A stretch of 45,987 nucleotides of DNA. It comes from Acetobacter sp. GTDB lineage: Bacteria > Pseudomonadota > Alphaproteobacteria > Acetobacterales > Acetobacteraceae. Every line of letters starts with the position of its first letter. Position 1 is the stretch's first letter. The DNA is taken from assembly GCA_017413025.1 (NCBI GenBank), contig JAFPVE010000002.1, forward strand, positions 1 through 45,987, given 5' to 3'. Positions 28,988 through 36,697 of the stretch are shown here, in pieces. The notes under the pieces are model-generated. The model saw only the letters and a list, made by a program, of their open reading frames with translations. It was not told where the DNA came from and searched no databases. The translations under genes and the position numbers were made by a program.

Positions 28988-30330
28988 AGGTCAAACCCCG
29001 CACCAATACTATTCATTAAAGATAAGTAACCCGGGAAACTCGTATCAATAAAACACGTATCATCAAGAGAGACTTGTTGCTTAGCAACTAACCCTAATAC
29101 AGACGCACTCATCGCCAATCGATGATCCATGTGGGTTTCTACATACCCTCCGCCTGGAATATTGCCCCCTGCCCCCCATATGATGAGATCGTTGTTTTCT
29201 ACTTCGGTACGAACACCATTTTTTTCCAACATAGACACAATAGCCCTTAACCGATCGCTTTCTTTAACACGCAATTCTTCGAGACCACGAAAACGTGACA
29301 CACCGCGTGCATATGCCGCCGCTACGGCTAAAATAGGATATTCATCAATCATAGACGGAGCACGCTCCTCAGGAACATCGACCCCTTGTAGTTCAGAAGC
29401 CCTAACAGACACATCACCAACAGGCTCCCCACCTTCTGTATAGGTATTTGTTATGGTCACCAATCCACCCATTTCAATAATCGTTGTTAAGGCGCCTGTC
29501 CGTAGAGGATTAAGCCCTACACCCTTTATGTGTATTTCTGAGTCAGGTACCAATAACGCCGCAACGAATGGAAATAATGCCGAAGACACATCACCAGGCA
29601 CGACAACATCACGTGCAATTAAAGAGGCTCGCCCTTTTAACCGAATGATACGCCCGCCCATTGAGGTTTTTTCAACAGCAACTTCTGCGCCAAAATGCTG
29701 TAACATATTTTCTGTATGATCCCGCGTCGCCACAGGTTCCTCGACACATGTTTCCCCCTCTGCGTTTAAGCCTGCTAACAGAACCGCGGACTTAACCTGT
29801 GCGGAAGCCACTGGAAGACGATAATGTAATGGTGAAGGATGTGCGTTACCCCGAATAGTTAGAGGTAATAACCCGCCCTCTCTGGATAAAAAAGTGGCTC
29901 CTGTTTGTGTAAGCGGGTCCATAACCCGCTTCATTGGTCTTTTGCGTAAACTGGCATCGCCACTTAAAACAGACGTCACCCCATGTGTCGCAAGAATACC
30001 ACAGAGTAACCGCGCCGCTGTGCCAGAATTTCCCATGTCGAGCACATCATCAGGCTCTTGTAAATGACCAATTCCTCGCCCTGTAACCCACCATTTTTTT
30101 GTTTCGTTTTTTACAAGCGTTGCCCCCAAAGCACGCATTGCTGCAGCTGTACGGAGCACGTCTTCCCCTTCTAACAAGCCTGTAATCCCCGTTTGACCTT
30201 GCGCAAGAGCAGCAAACATCAAAGCACGATGACTAATAGATTTATCCCCAGGCACACAAAGAGTGCCTTTAAGAGGCTGCCGAGTACGCTTCACACATAA
30301 GGGACGGGGAAAAAAAATATGTTCTGTCAT
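28984..30330 (-). CDS. aroA: 3-phosphoshikimate 1-carboxyvinyltransferase (EPSP synthase)
   Basis: Sixth step of the shikimate pathway: transfers enolpyruvate from PEP to shikimate 3-phosphate. It has 448 aa with PGDKSISHRALM, the substrate-binding GNSGTAARLL, RPMKRVMDPL, the catalytic region SMIDEYPILAVAAAYA and RVKESDRLRAI. The residue pattern after GNSG (TAARLLCG with Ala after Thr) resembles class II EPSP synthases common in alphaproteobacteria. First of aroA-cmk(-rpsA) on the minus strand. Confidence 0.96.
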   Translation of the reverse strand: MTEHIFFPRPLCVKRTRQPLKGTLCVPGDKSISHRALMFAALAQGQTGITGLLEGEDVLRTAAAMRALGATLVKNETKKWWVTGRGIGHLQEPDDVLDMGNSGTAARLLCGILATHGVTSVLSGDASLRKRPMKRVMDPLTQTGATFLSREGGLLPLTIRGNAHPSPLHYRLPVASAQVKSAVLLAGLNAEGETCVEEPVATRDHTENMLQHFGAEVAVEKTSMGGRIIRLKGRASLIARDVVVPGDVSSALFPFVAALLVPDSEIHIKGVGLNPLRTGALTTIIEMGGLVTITNTYTEGGEPVGDVSVRASELQGVDVPEERAPSMIDEYPILAVAAAYARGVSRFRGLEELRVKESDRLRAIVSMLEKNGVRTEVENNDLIIWGAGGNIPGGGYVETHMDHRLAMSASVLGLVAKQQVSLDDTCFIDTSFPGYLSLMNSIGAGFDL

Positions 30331-30967
30331 GTTTTTTCTTATAACTCTGATCTAATAAACTCGTTACTAACCAACTACCACCATTCAATCAAAATACATG
30401 AATAAACCTGAATAAATTTTTAGCAATACCCGTTATGACATCCATCTCATTCTATAGAAAAATGATCTCATACAACAAAAAAAGAGCAGTCAGATATACC
30501 CGATAAAACTTTCTCTGTTTATCCAGCAAACTGGTATATGATTCCAATGACTTTTTTCTACTATTAAAACATTAAAAATTCAAAAAACTGCTTTTAATTG
30601 AAATGTAAATGCTTCCACGTATTTTTCTTCAATTATGTTTACAAAACCAATAAGTATCATAACATCTCTGTTTAATATCTTTCATCATAACAACTAATAC
30701 ATAACTTCTATTTTCCGAAAACCTAAACTATTTATCTGATTACAAAGGAAAATATTGCGGATATAGTAAAGTTAAATTGAATTAAAAAACTGTATCTGCA
30801 GACACCGTATTATATTTGGTTATTACATTTGGTTTTAGTGACTGAACGGATGTTTTATAGGATTTATACAGCGTTTGCGTGGAACATTTAGTCGACATTA
30901 TTTAAAAATTACTTTAGCTTCTAGTCGTCACTAAAAAAATTTACTAGAATCATTCTGGAGAGTTTTT
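30331..30967. other. gene-poor AT-rich intergenic region
   Basis: This 637-bp gap between the divergent aroA and the DUF4234 gene is very AT-rich, with many stops in all frames. The longest thing I see is a 38-codon minus-strand frame near 30790-30910 (starting MSTKCSTQTL) with no recognisable similarity, which I do not annotate. No tRNA, convincing hairpin terminator or insertion-sequence ends were found. It must hold the promoters of aroA (minus) and the DUF4234 gene (plus), but none stands out. Confidence 0.5.
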
Positions 30968-31297
30968 ATGAAACAACGTTCTATCCCACTGTCTATCTTT
31001 CTTTCAGTAGTTACGCTGGGTATTTATGGGTACATATGGTGGTTCCAAGTAGCAGAAGACACTATTCAAGAACTAAAATATGAATCCATCGACAGTGCTC
31101 CGCTTAATTTGCTCTATTTGTTTATCACCTTTGGTCTTTACTTGTTCTGGTGGAATTATAAGATCTCAACGTATCTAAGTACAATTGAAAAAAGACGTAA
31201 TATAGAACCCGATATCTGGGCTCCGTTTATGTCGTTGATATTTGGTCTGATTCTTCACCAGTCAAGAATCAACAGGATAAGCAGAGAACAACACTAA
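30968..31297 (+). CDS. DUF4234 domain small membrane protein
   Basis: 109-aa protein with the DUF4234 layout: a basic N-terminus, then SIFLSVVTLGIYGYIWWFQV, which matches the family's repeated 'TxGIYxxYW' helix, and a second copy of the same idea at LFITFGLYLFWWNYKIS, followed by a third hydrophobic segment (WAPFMSLIFGLILHQSRI). It is therefore probably an integral inner-membrane protein. GGAGAG lies 6 nt before the ATG. It is isolated, with its own terminator, inside the accessory-looking stretch that also holds a decayed antitoxin gene. Function unknown. Confidence 0.75.
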   Translation: MKQRSIPLSIFLSVVTLGIYGYIWWFQVAEDTIQELKYESIDSAPLNLLYLFITFGLYLFWWNYKISTYLSTIEKRRNIEPDIWAPFMSLIFGLILHQSRINRISREQH

Positions 31298-31321
31298 ACA
31301 TCTTTCTGATCTAGATTCATC

Positions 31322-31374
31322 AAAAATCTCTTGCCAACAAGTATTATATTTGTGAGTTTGGTAAGAGATTTTTT
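31322..31374 (+). terminator. Rho-independent terminator after the DUF4234 gene
   Basis: Inverted repeat AAAAATCTCTTGCCAAC (31322-31338) and GTTTGGTAAGAGATTTTTT (31356-31374), a long stem with one mismatch, ending in a run of six T on the plus strand. It lies about 25 bp after the DUF4234 stop. Confidence 0.75.
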
Positions 31375-31434
31375 AGATTTATCCATACTCGTTTATGTCT
31401 ACCTCTCATATCAACTACATTTTTAAAGTATCTT

Positions 31435-31593
31435 TCAAAGAGTATTGACTACTACGTAATCAACAAAATCTTGAGCATGTGCAAAATAAACGAGTTTTTG
31501 AAGTTGCATGTGAGTAATCCCACCACCTTTCTGAGCTAGACGAATAAACTCATTCGCAACAACAAAAGAAGAATAGGGTGCATGTGGTTCCAC
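31435..31593 (-). pseudogene. truncated Panacea/SocA-like (DUF4065) antitoxin remnant
   Basis: A 52-codon minus-strand frame, too short for routine calling, reads VVANEFIRLAQKGGG then ITHMQLQKLVYFAHAQ. This is the N-terminal signature of the Panacea/SocA/GepA domain (typically 'VANYFI..A...G..IT.MKLQKLLYFAHGW'). After YFAHA the similarity ends and the frame stops at 31435-31437, so only the first third of the usual 150-aa or longer domain is left. A possible start is GTG at 31593 with GGAAGG close upstream; two stops lie just before. I read it as the decayed 5' end of an antitoxin gene. It could be an expressed short peptide, but nothing shows this. Confidence 0.6.
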
Positions 31594-31668
31594 TTTCCTT
31601 CCGATAAACGATCATCACGACACTAGTTTGACATAAAAATCGTTGATATATTTGCTAAATTTATTTTT

Positions 31669-32064
31669 CTAAGAACGCCGCTCTATTTCTACGCCAACGC
31701 CTTCTACTTCTTCGAAAGCATCAAGTTTTTCAACTCTTACGCGCACCACCCGTACACGTTGATCTAGACTTAAAATTCCTGTCGCAATTTGATTCGCTAA
31801 TGTTTCCACGAGTCGCACATGCTTCTCACGCACAATACGGCGCACAAGTTGCACAACAGGTTCATAGGACACAGTGCTACTCAGATCATCAACATACGCT
31901 TCGGAACATTTTGCCTCCTCGACCCCAAAACAGACAGAGACACGAATACGTTGCGTTACGCCGTGTTCATGGGGAAAAACGCCAATATGGGCATCAAGCA
32001 CCATATTCCGTAAAAATAAACAACGTAACGGGGGATCCTCTGCCCAAGGTGCAAAAATAGACAT
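31669..32064 (-). CDS. folB: dihydroneopterin aldolase
   Basis: Folate-pathway enzyme that converts 7,8-dihydroneopterin to 6-hydroxymethyl-7,8-dihydropterin. It has 131 aa. Family features: LRNMVLDAHIGVFPHEHGVTQ near the N-terminus (the Glu in the E/H segment takes part in pterin binding), then LVETLANQIATGIL and the final VRVEKLDAFEEVEGVGVEI. It lies 3 bp after the upstream SDR gene on the same strand, an arrangement that ties the two enzymes to pterin metabolism. Confidence 0.93.
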   Translation of the reverse strand: MSIFAPWAEDPPLRCLFLRNMVLDAHIGVFPHEHGVTQRIRVSVCFGVEEAKCSEAYVDDLSSTVSYEPVVQLVRRIVREKHVRLVETLANQIATGILSLDQRVRVVRVRVEKLDAFEEVEGVGVEIERRS

Positions 32065-32067
32065 AAG

Positions 32068-32871
32068 CTACTCTTCCAAAGCAATACTACCTGGCAGTGC
32101 TGGAGACCATTGCAAATGCTGCCCTCCATCAAGTGCGATCATTTGACCTGTTACAGCAGGTAAAGCCAATAAAAACAAGGCAGCCCGTGCCACTTCTTCC
32201 GGTGATGTTCCATACCCTAAAGGCACTGACGCACATTGCTGTGCAAATTGTTCCACCGTTTGTCTCACGCTCGGCAAGGCATGACCGGGACCAATAGCAT
32301 TCACACGAATCCCATGCGGTGCCAATGCCAATGCCATCGTTTGCGTTAATGTCCACAAAGCGCTTTTAGAAACCGTATAACTCACAAAATGCGGTGTAAG
32401 AGACCACACACGTTCGTCTAACATATTTAACACCATACCCCGCCCCTCCGCGGGCATGGCTTTTGCAAAGGCTTGTATGAGAGCAAAAGGCGCTCTCACA
32501 TTAGGAAGCATATGGTTCATCCAACTTTCGTACGAAACATCGTTCCATTCATCCCGTTCAAAAACCGAGGCATTATTCACCAAGACACCTAAATGTCCAC
32601 CCAAAAGACGCTGCGCTTCAACAATAAGCGCTTGCGTCTCTTTTTCATTGCCCAAATCAGCGCGTATAATACACCCATGCCGCCCACGACTTTTAACACT
32701 TTCCAAAGTCTGAGTCGCAGCATCAACGCTTTCTTTATAATGAATAGCCACGTCAAAGCCAGCTTCTGCCAACATGAGTACCAAAGCACGCCCTAAACGA
32801 GCTCCTCCCCCCGTGACAAGGGCACGACGGACTATCGCAGGATCAATCGGCAGCGCAGAGGTCCATGTCAA
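32068..32871 (-). CDS. SDR family oxidoreductase, probable pteridine (dihydromonapterin/FolM-like) reductase
   Basis: Short-chain dehydrogenase of 267 aa. The NAD(P)-binding TGGGARLGRALV replaces the usual TGxxxGxG (pteridine reductases have a similar TGxxxRxG pattern), followed by LVNNASVFERDEWND, the catalytic YxxxK in SYTVSKSALWTLT, and IRVNAIGPGHALP. The Arg in the nucleotide loop and the tight coupling to folB (3-bp gap) support a pteridine or dihydrofolate reductase role of the FolM/PTR1 kind, but a general SDR cannot be excluded. Confidence 0.82.
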   Translation of the reverse strand: MTWTSALPIDPAIVRRALVTGGGARLGRALVLMLAEAGFDVAIHYKESVDAATQTLESVKSRGRHGCIIRADLGNEKETQALIVEAQRLLGGHLGVLVNNASVFERDEWNDVSYESWMNHMLPNVRAPFALIQAFAKAMPAEGRGMVLNMLDERVWSLTPHFVSYTVSKSALWTLTQTMALALAPHGIRVNAIGPGHALPSVRQTVEQFAQQCASVPLGYGTSPEEVARAALFLLALPAVTGQMIALDGGQHLQWSPALPGSIALEE

Positions 32872-32898
32872 TAGAAAAAGTCCTTCTGTGTATTACAA

Positions 32899-33495
32899 TT
32901 AAATTGGGTGACGTGCACTTAAAGCTGCGGCTAATGTGCCATCATCAAGCATATCAAGTGCTCCCCCTATGGGCATGCCACGTGCAACCCGACTCACAAT
33001 AACCCCCGTATAACATGCTAAAGTCTCGGTTAGCCAATGCATCGTCGCCGTTCCTTCTACAGTCGTACCCAATGCGAGAATAATTTCTCTCACATTACCC
33101 GTTTCAACCCTATGTAATAACGAAGTCACATTCAGATCTTCTGGCCCCCTCCCCGCTAAAGGCGACAATGTTCCACCTAATACCTGATACACACCCCGAT
33201 GTACACCAGCACGTTCTAGTGCCCAAAGATCTCCGACTGTTTCAACCACACAAATAAGACCTTGATCTCGCTCTCTATCCGTACAGATATGGCATGGATC
33301 TACCGTATCTAATGTTCCGCAAACGGAACATATGCTCACAGACGATCCTGCTTGTTCTAAAGCCTGTAATAAAGGAAATAAACGAGCTTGCGGATCACGC
33401 AAAAGGTATAATACAACCCTTCGAGCAGACCGTGGACCAAAACCAGGCAAACGGGAAAACAAACGAACGAGACACTCTATCTCTTGGCTATTCAT
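32899..33495 (-). CDS. recR: recombination mediator RecR
   Basis: Works with RecF/RecO to load RecA at gaps. It has 198 aa: N-terminal HhH region (LPGFGPRSARRVVLYLL), a C4 zinc finger (CSVCGTLDTVDPCHIC), then a Toprim domain (ICVVETVGDLWALE, YQVLGGTLSPLAGRGPEDL, GTVEGTATMHWL) and the C-terminal RVARGMPIGGALDMLDDGTL. It lies just after ybaB in the dnaX-ybaB-recR unit, an order conserved across many bacteria. Confidence 0.96.
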   Translation of the reverse strand: MNSQEIECLVRLFSRLPGFGPRSARRVVLYLLRDPQARLFPLLQALEQAGSSVSICSVCGTLDTVDPCHICTDRERDQGLICVVETVGDLWALERAGVHRGVYQVLGGTLSPLAGRGPEDLNVTSLLHRVETGNVREIILALGTTVEGTATMHWLTETLACYTGVIVSRVARGMPIGGALDMLDDGTLAAALSARHPI

Positions 33496-33520
33496 ACTTT
33501 AAAAAGTATAATTCAATGTC

Positions 33521-33844
33521 TTAAAAAGGCAACTTAAAACCAGGCGGTAAATTAAGCCCTCCCGTTACTTTTTGCATTTCCTCTGCGGCTTTTTCATCTA
33601 GCTTACGACGTGCATCGGCACACGCTGCAACAATCAAATCTTGTAACATTTCCATTTCATTAGGATCTGCTAAAGCTGGATCTATACGAATAGAACGCAT
33701 ATCCCCCTTACCACTTAACACCACTGTCACTTTACCAGCGCCAGATTCCCCTTCAATAGTCATACTCTCCAACGCGTTCTGCATCGTTTCCATTTTAGCT
33801 TGCATTTGCGAAGCCTGTTTCATCAAAGATGCAAGATTTTTCAT
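33521..33844 (-). CDS. ybaB: YbaB/EbfC family nucleoid-associated protein
   Basis: Small DNA-binding dimer. From the ATG at 33844 it has 107 aa ([20 protein letters not shown]). I prefer this start because GGGAGG lies 7 nt upstream; the longer frame to 33859 would begin with TTG inside that element. The N-terminal helix, the central [19 protein letters not shown] strand region and the C-terminal [13 protein letters not shown] are typical. It sits between dnaX and recR as in most bacteria. Confidence 0.93.
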   Translation of the reverse strand: MKNLASLMKQASQMQAKMETMQNALESMTIEGESGAGKVTVVLSGKGDMRSIRIDPALADPNEMEMLQDLIVAACADARRKLDEKAAEEMQKVTGGLNLPPGFKLPF

Positions 33845-33901
33845 GCTGTAACCTCCCAATTGTTAAGAATCACACTAAATAAGTAAGAACATTCTATACG
33901 C

Positions 33902-35851
33902 TTACGTTAATACCTCTAAAATACCCTCTTGATCACAAACCTCATCCTGTGAAAGAAAATCTATATCTGATAACTCTTCTTGCGGTAAACCATAATTATC
34001 AAGCTCGTTGTCATAGACTTTACATACCTCCGCATCAGGAAACGCACTCAAGGCTGCCTGCACAAAAGGATGCCTCTCTAATTCCTTACGACGAAACTCA
34101 ATCACTTTTGTCCCTTGTATATCTAGCGTAGGCTGGCCTGGATCGTTAGATAAAATAACACGCCATTGTCGACCAGTTACTTCTTCAAGGATGCGACGAA
34201 ATTGTCGATCTACATTTTTTGGTACACCAGATTCAACCCGCATAATAATCTCTCCGGGTTGAAAATTTACCTCATGTGCTGCACATCGTAAATGTCCATG
34301 CAATACTGGCGCACGATTTTGCACAAGGGCAACAGCTTCTCGCCAAGTTCTAGGAGCTATTTTATCACAAGAAGACGTTAATTCCCTTGCTGCAGAAAGT
34401 TTAACAGAGTCAGTTGCACAATGGTCTCTTAAAAGAACACTCACATTTTCTTGATCTTTATCTGAATCTTTATCTGACACAAGCTGCAACTGTAAATGAT
34501 TCGTTTGTTTCTGATTTCCATCAACAGACGTATCACTAAAATTGTACACGTCAGAATGACTACGATCTTTTTCGTCCACAATACGACGGATAACTTCTTC
34601 AGGAGAAGGCAAATCTGCTACGTAACACAAACGTATCAACACCATATCTGCAGCAGCCCGACGATCAGATGCATATTCTAGCTCCTGTACCCCTTTTAAT
34701 AAGATCTGCCATGTACGCATCAGTACAGGCACAGTCATCATAGAAGCTATTTTCTCACCCCTCACGCGCGTAGCCTCAGACATCTCTGCTGTATTTACGA
34801 GTCCAAAATCTATACGCAAACGCGAAATCGTGTGAACCAATTCTAACATATCAGCTAATATGAGCCCTGGATCTATTCCACGATTATACGCCGTATCCAT
34901 AAGATTAAGAACCTGAGCCGTTTCACCAGTCAACGTCAATTCTAGCATATCCAACACAACGTCACGATCTGCAAGTCCAAGCATATCATTTATTACTTGC
35001 TGACCAATAATACCATGAGCTTCAACATAATCCAAAGCATGTGCAATAGCCTGATCAAGTAACGACAATCCATCGCGAACAGAACCATCCGCAACACGCG
35101 CCACTAAAGCCAAAGCCTCATCAGAAAAGTGAACACGTTCCTTTTCTGTAATACAACGAAACAAATCTATAAGTTCTGTCTGAGAAATACGTCGCAAGTC
35201 AAAGCGTTGACAACGCGACAATACTGTCACCGGAACCTTACGTAATTCAGTCGTAGCAAAAATAAACGTTGCCTGTTCAGGAGGTTCTTCCAAGGTTTTT
35301 AATAATGCATTAAACGCACTACGTGACAGCATATGAACTTCATCAATAATGAAGACTTTCATCCGTCCTTGCACTGGGCAAAAACGAGTCGTTTCAATAA
35401 TTTCACGTACATCATCCACACCTGTATGCGATGCTGCATCCATTTCTAAAACATCAGGGTGTCGATCATTTAAAATAGCACGACAATTAAAACACACACC
35501 ACAAGGATCTGGCGTAGGTCCACCTTTACCATCAGGTCCAATACAGTTTAAGGCACGTGCAATAATACGTGCCGTTGTTGTTTTACCAACCCCTCGTACC
35601 CCTGTCAGCATAAACGCATGCGCAACCCTTCCCAAGGCAAAAGCATTACGTAATGTACGCACCATTGACTCCTGACCAATAAGATCAGAAAACGTAAGCG
35701 GACGATATTTACGCGCTAAAACACGATAATTAGCATGATCTTTTAGAGAAACTTGAGAAGACGAGTCATCTTCATCAAATAAACCAGATTCGTTTGGTTT
35801 GAGTGTTGACAAACTATCAATTTGTAAATCTTCTCCCTGGCGTTGTTTCAT
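33902..35851 (-). CDS. dnaX: DNA polymerase III subunit gamma/tau
   Basis: Clamp-loader ATPase of 649 aa. After a 45-residue N-terminal extension comes KYRPLTFSDLIGQESMVRTL, the Walker A GVRGVGKTTTARI, a four-Cys zinc site (C at GPDPC...CGVCFNC region), Walker B FIIDEVHML, and sensor/Arg-finger VTVLSRCQRFDLRRI. The C-terminal part (from about residue 400) is less conserved and would carry the tau domains for polymerase and helicase contact. I found no clear A-rich slippery site for a separate gamma form. The SRP RNA gene is just upstream, ybaB just downstream. Confidence 0.95.
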   Translation of the reverse strand: MKQRQGEDLQIDSLSTLKPNESGLFDEDDSSSQVSLKDHANYRVLARKYRPLTFSDLIGQESMVRTLRNAFALGRVAHAFMLTGVRGVGKTTTARIIARALNCIGPDGKGGPTPDPCGVCFNCRAILNDRHPDVLEMDAASHTGVDDVREIIETTRFCPVQGRMKVFIIDEVHMLSRSAFNALLKTLEEPPEQATFIFATTELRKVPVTVLSRCQRFDLRRISQTELIDLFRCITEKERVHFSDEALALVARVADGSVRDGLSLLDQAIAHALDYVEAHGIIGQQVINDMLGLADRDVVLDMLELTLTGETAQVLNLMDTAYNRGIDPGLILADMLELVHTISRLRIDFGLVNTAEMSEATRVRGEKIASMMTVPVLMRTWQILLKGVQELEYASDRRAAADMVLIRLCYVADLPSPEEVIRRIVDEKDRSHSDVYNFSDTSVDGNQKQTNHLQLQLVSDKDSDKDQENVSVLLRDHCATDSVKLSAARELTSSCDKIAPRTWREAVALVQNRAPVLHGHLRCAAHEVNFQPGEIIMRVESGVPKNVDRQFRRILEEVTGRQWRVILSNDPGQPTLDIQGTKVIEFRRKELERHPFVQAALSAFPDAEVCKVYDNELDNYGLPQEELSDIDFLSQDEVCDQEGILEVLT

Positions 35852-35935
35852 ATCTCACCCGAAAATAGAAAATACCAGAGAAAAATCTCACACATACCCC
35901 TAAAACACCCCATTATAGAGTGAACGAAAATTACT

Positions 35936-36029
35936 GGAAAGCTGATAATAACCCGAACGAGACCTTCTATGGCTGCTTCCTTCCGGACCTGACCTGTTTA
36001 AAAGGACATTCGTCTACTACCAACTTTCC
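35936..36029 (-). ncRNA. ffs: signal recognition particle RNA (small, 4.5S type)
   Basis: The minus strand contains GGTCAGGTCCGGAAGGAAGC followed by AGCC, the invariant SRP RNA core that binds Ffh, inside a roughly 94-nt hairpin. The ends pair: GGAAAGTTGGTA at the 5' side with the 3' segment TATCAGCTTTCC. The ends given are where pairing stops and are accurate to a few bases. It lies about 85 bp upstream of dnaX on the same strand, a frequent neighbour. Confidence 0.93.
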
Positions 36030-36037
36030 AAGTTTTT

Positions 36038-36066
36038 ATTTTGTGCTAAACTAGCTCTTGTGTCAA
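36038..36066 (-). promoter_or_regulatory. sigma70-like promoter of the SRP RNA
   Basis: On the minus strand a perfect TTGACA (-35, at 36066-36061) is followed after 17 bp by CAAAAT (-10, at 36043-36038, four of six consensus bases). Transcription would begin 7-10 bp later, exactly where the SRP RNA terminal stem begins near 36029. Confidence 0.55.
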
Positions 36067-36177
36067 GATACCAAATAAGCGTGGCTTTCTCTAGCTATTA
36101 ATTTCTTTTATTTCAAGGTTAAAATTTACATAATCGATACTTGTTAAGTAAGCTATAAATTTTAATGGAGTAATTTT

Positions 36178-36591
36178 ATGTCAGTTTTTCGTTATTCTGC
36201 TAGTCTACTCATTGCCTTTACTCTAATTTGTACCACTCCTATTGCCTCATGGGCAGATGATGACGATCAACCTACACAACGCGACAATTCCGTTAATATT
36301 CTTCTTCGAAAAGAGCTCGCTGTTTTACGTCTAACCTCGAAAACAATTAGTGATCCTTGTGTCAAGGCTCTCAAAAAACTACATACAACACAAAACCTAT
36401 TAAAAGAACACGAAGGAGACGATCAGAACCCTGATATTGCTGTTGTTGAAGATGTTTTAGAATCTGATTTTGAAACAGCCTCTGAACGTTGTGCAGTTGA
36501 TGTACGGGATATATGTCAAAACCACAAATCTTCAAAAGATATTCTTAAAGCCTGCGAAAAAATAGACAATCTTCCTGATGAAAACGAATAA
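36178..36591 (+). CDS. hypothetical secreted four-cysteine protein
   Basis: I do not recognise a family. It has 137 aa with a clear Sec signal peptide (hydrophobic SLLIAFTLICTTPIA, cleavage near SWA at residue 26) and an acidic start of the mature protein (DDDDQ). The mature part has four Cys (61, 105, 113, 126), enough for two disulfides, and is mainly helical and charged. GGAG lies before the ATG. It is an isolated gene between the SRP RNA and opgH, converging on opgH. A periplasmic structural or binding role is possible but unproven; the DsbA/ScsC-like protein encoded further right could act on it. Confidence 0.7.
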   Translation: MSVFRYSASLLIAFTLICTTPIASWADDDDQPTQRDNSVNILLRKELAVLRLTSKTISDPCVKALKKLHTTQNLLKEHEGDDQNPDIAVVEDVLESDFETASERCAVDVRDICQNHKSSKDILKACEKIDNLPDENE

Positions 36592-36697
36592 TTTTTACAC
36601 TTTTCCACGTCTTCGTTTCCATGTCTTCGTTGTATCTGTTTTCCTACAAAATCTTTTAAGATTTTTATGTTTGTCGTCTTGTTTGTGTATTTTTATA

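Noticed and set aside
30790-30910. 38-codon minus-strand frame in the aroA-DUF4234 gap
   Set aside because: No ribosome-binding site, no similarity I recognise, and a length expected by chance.
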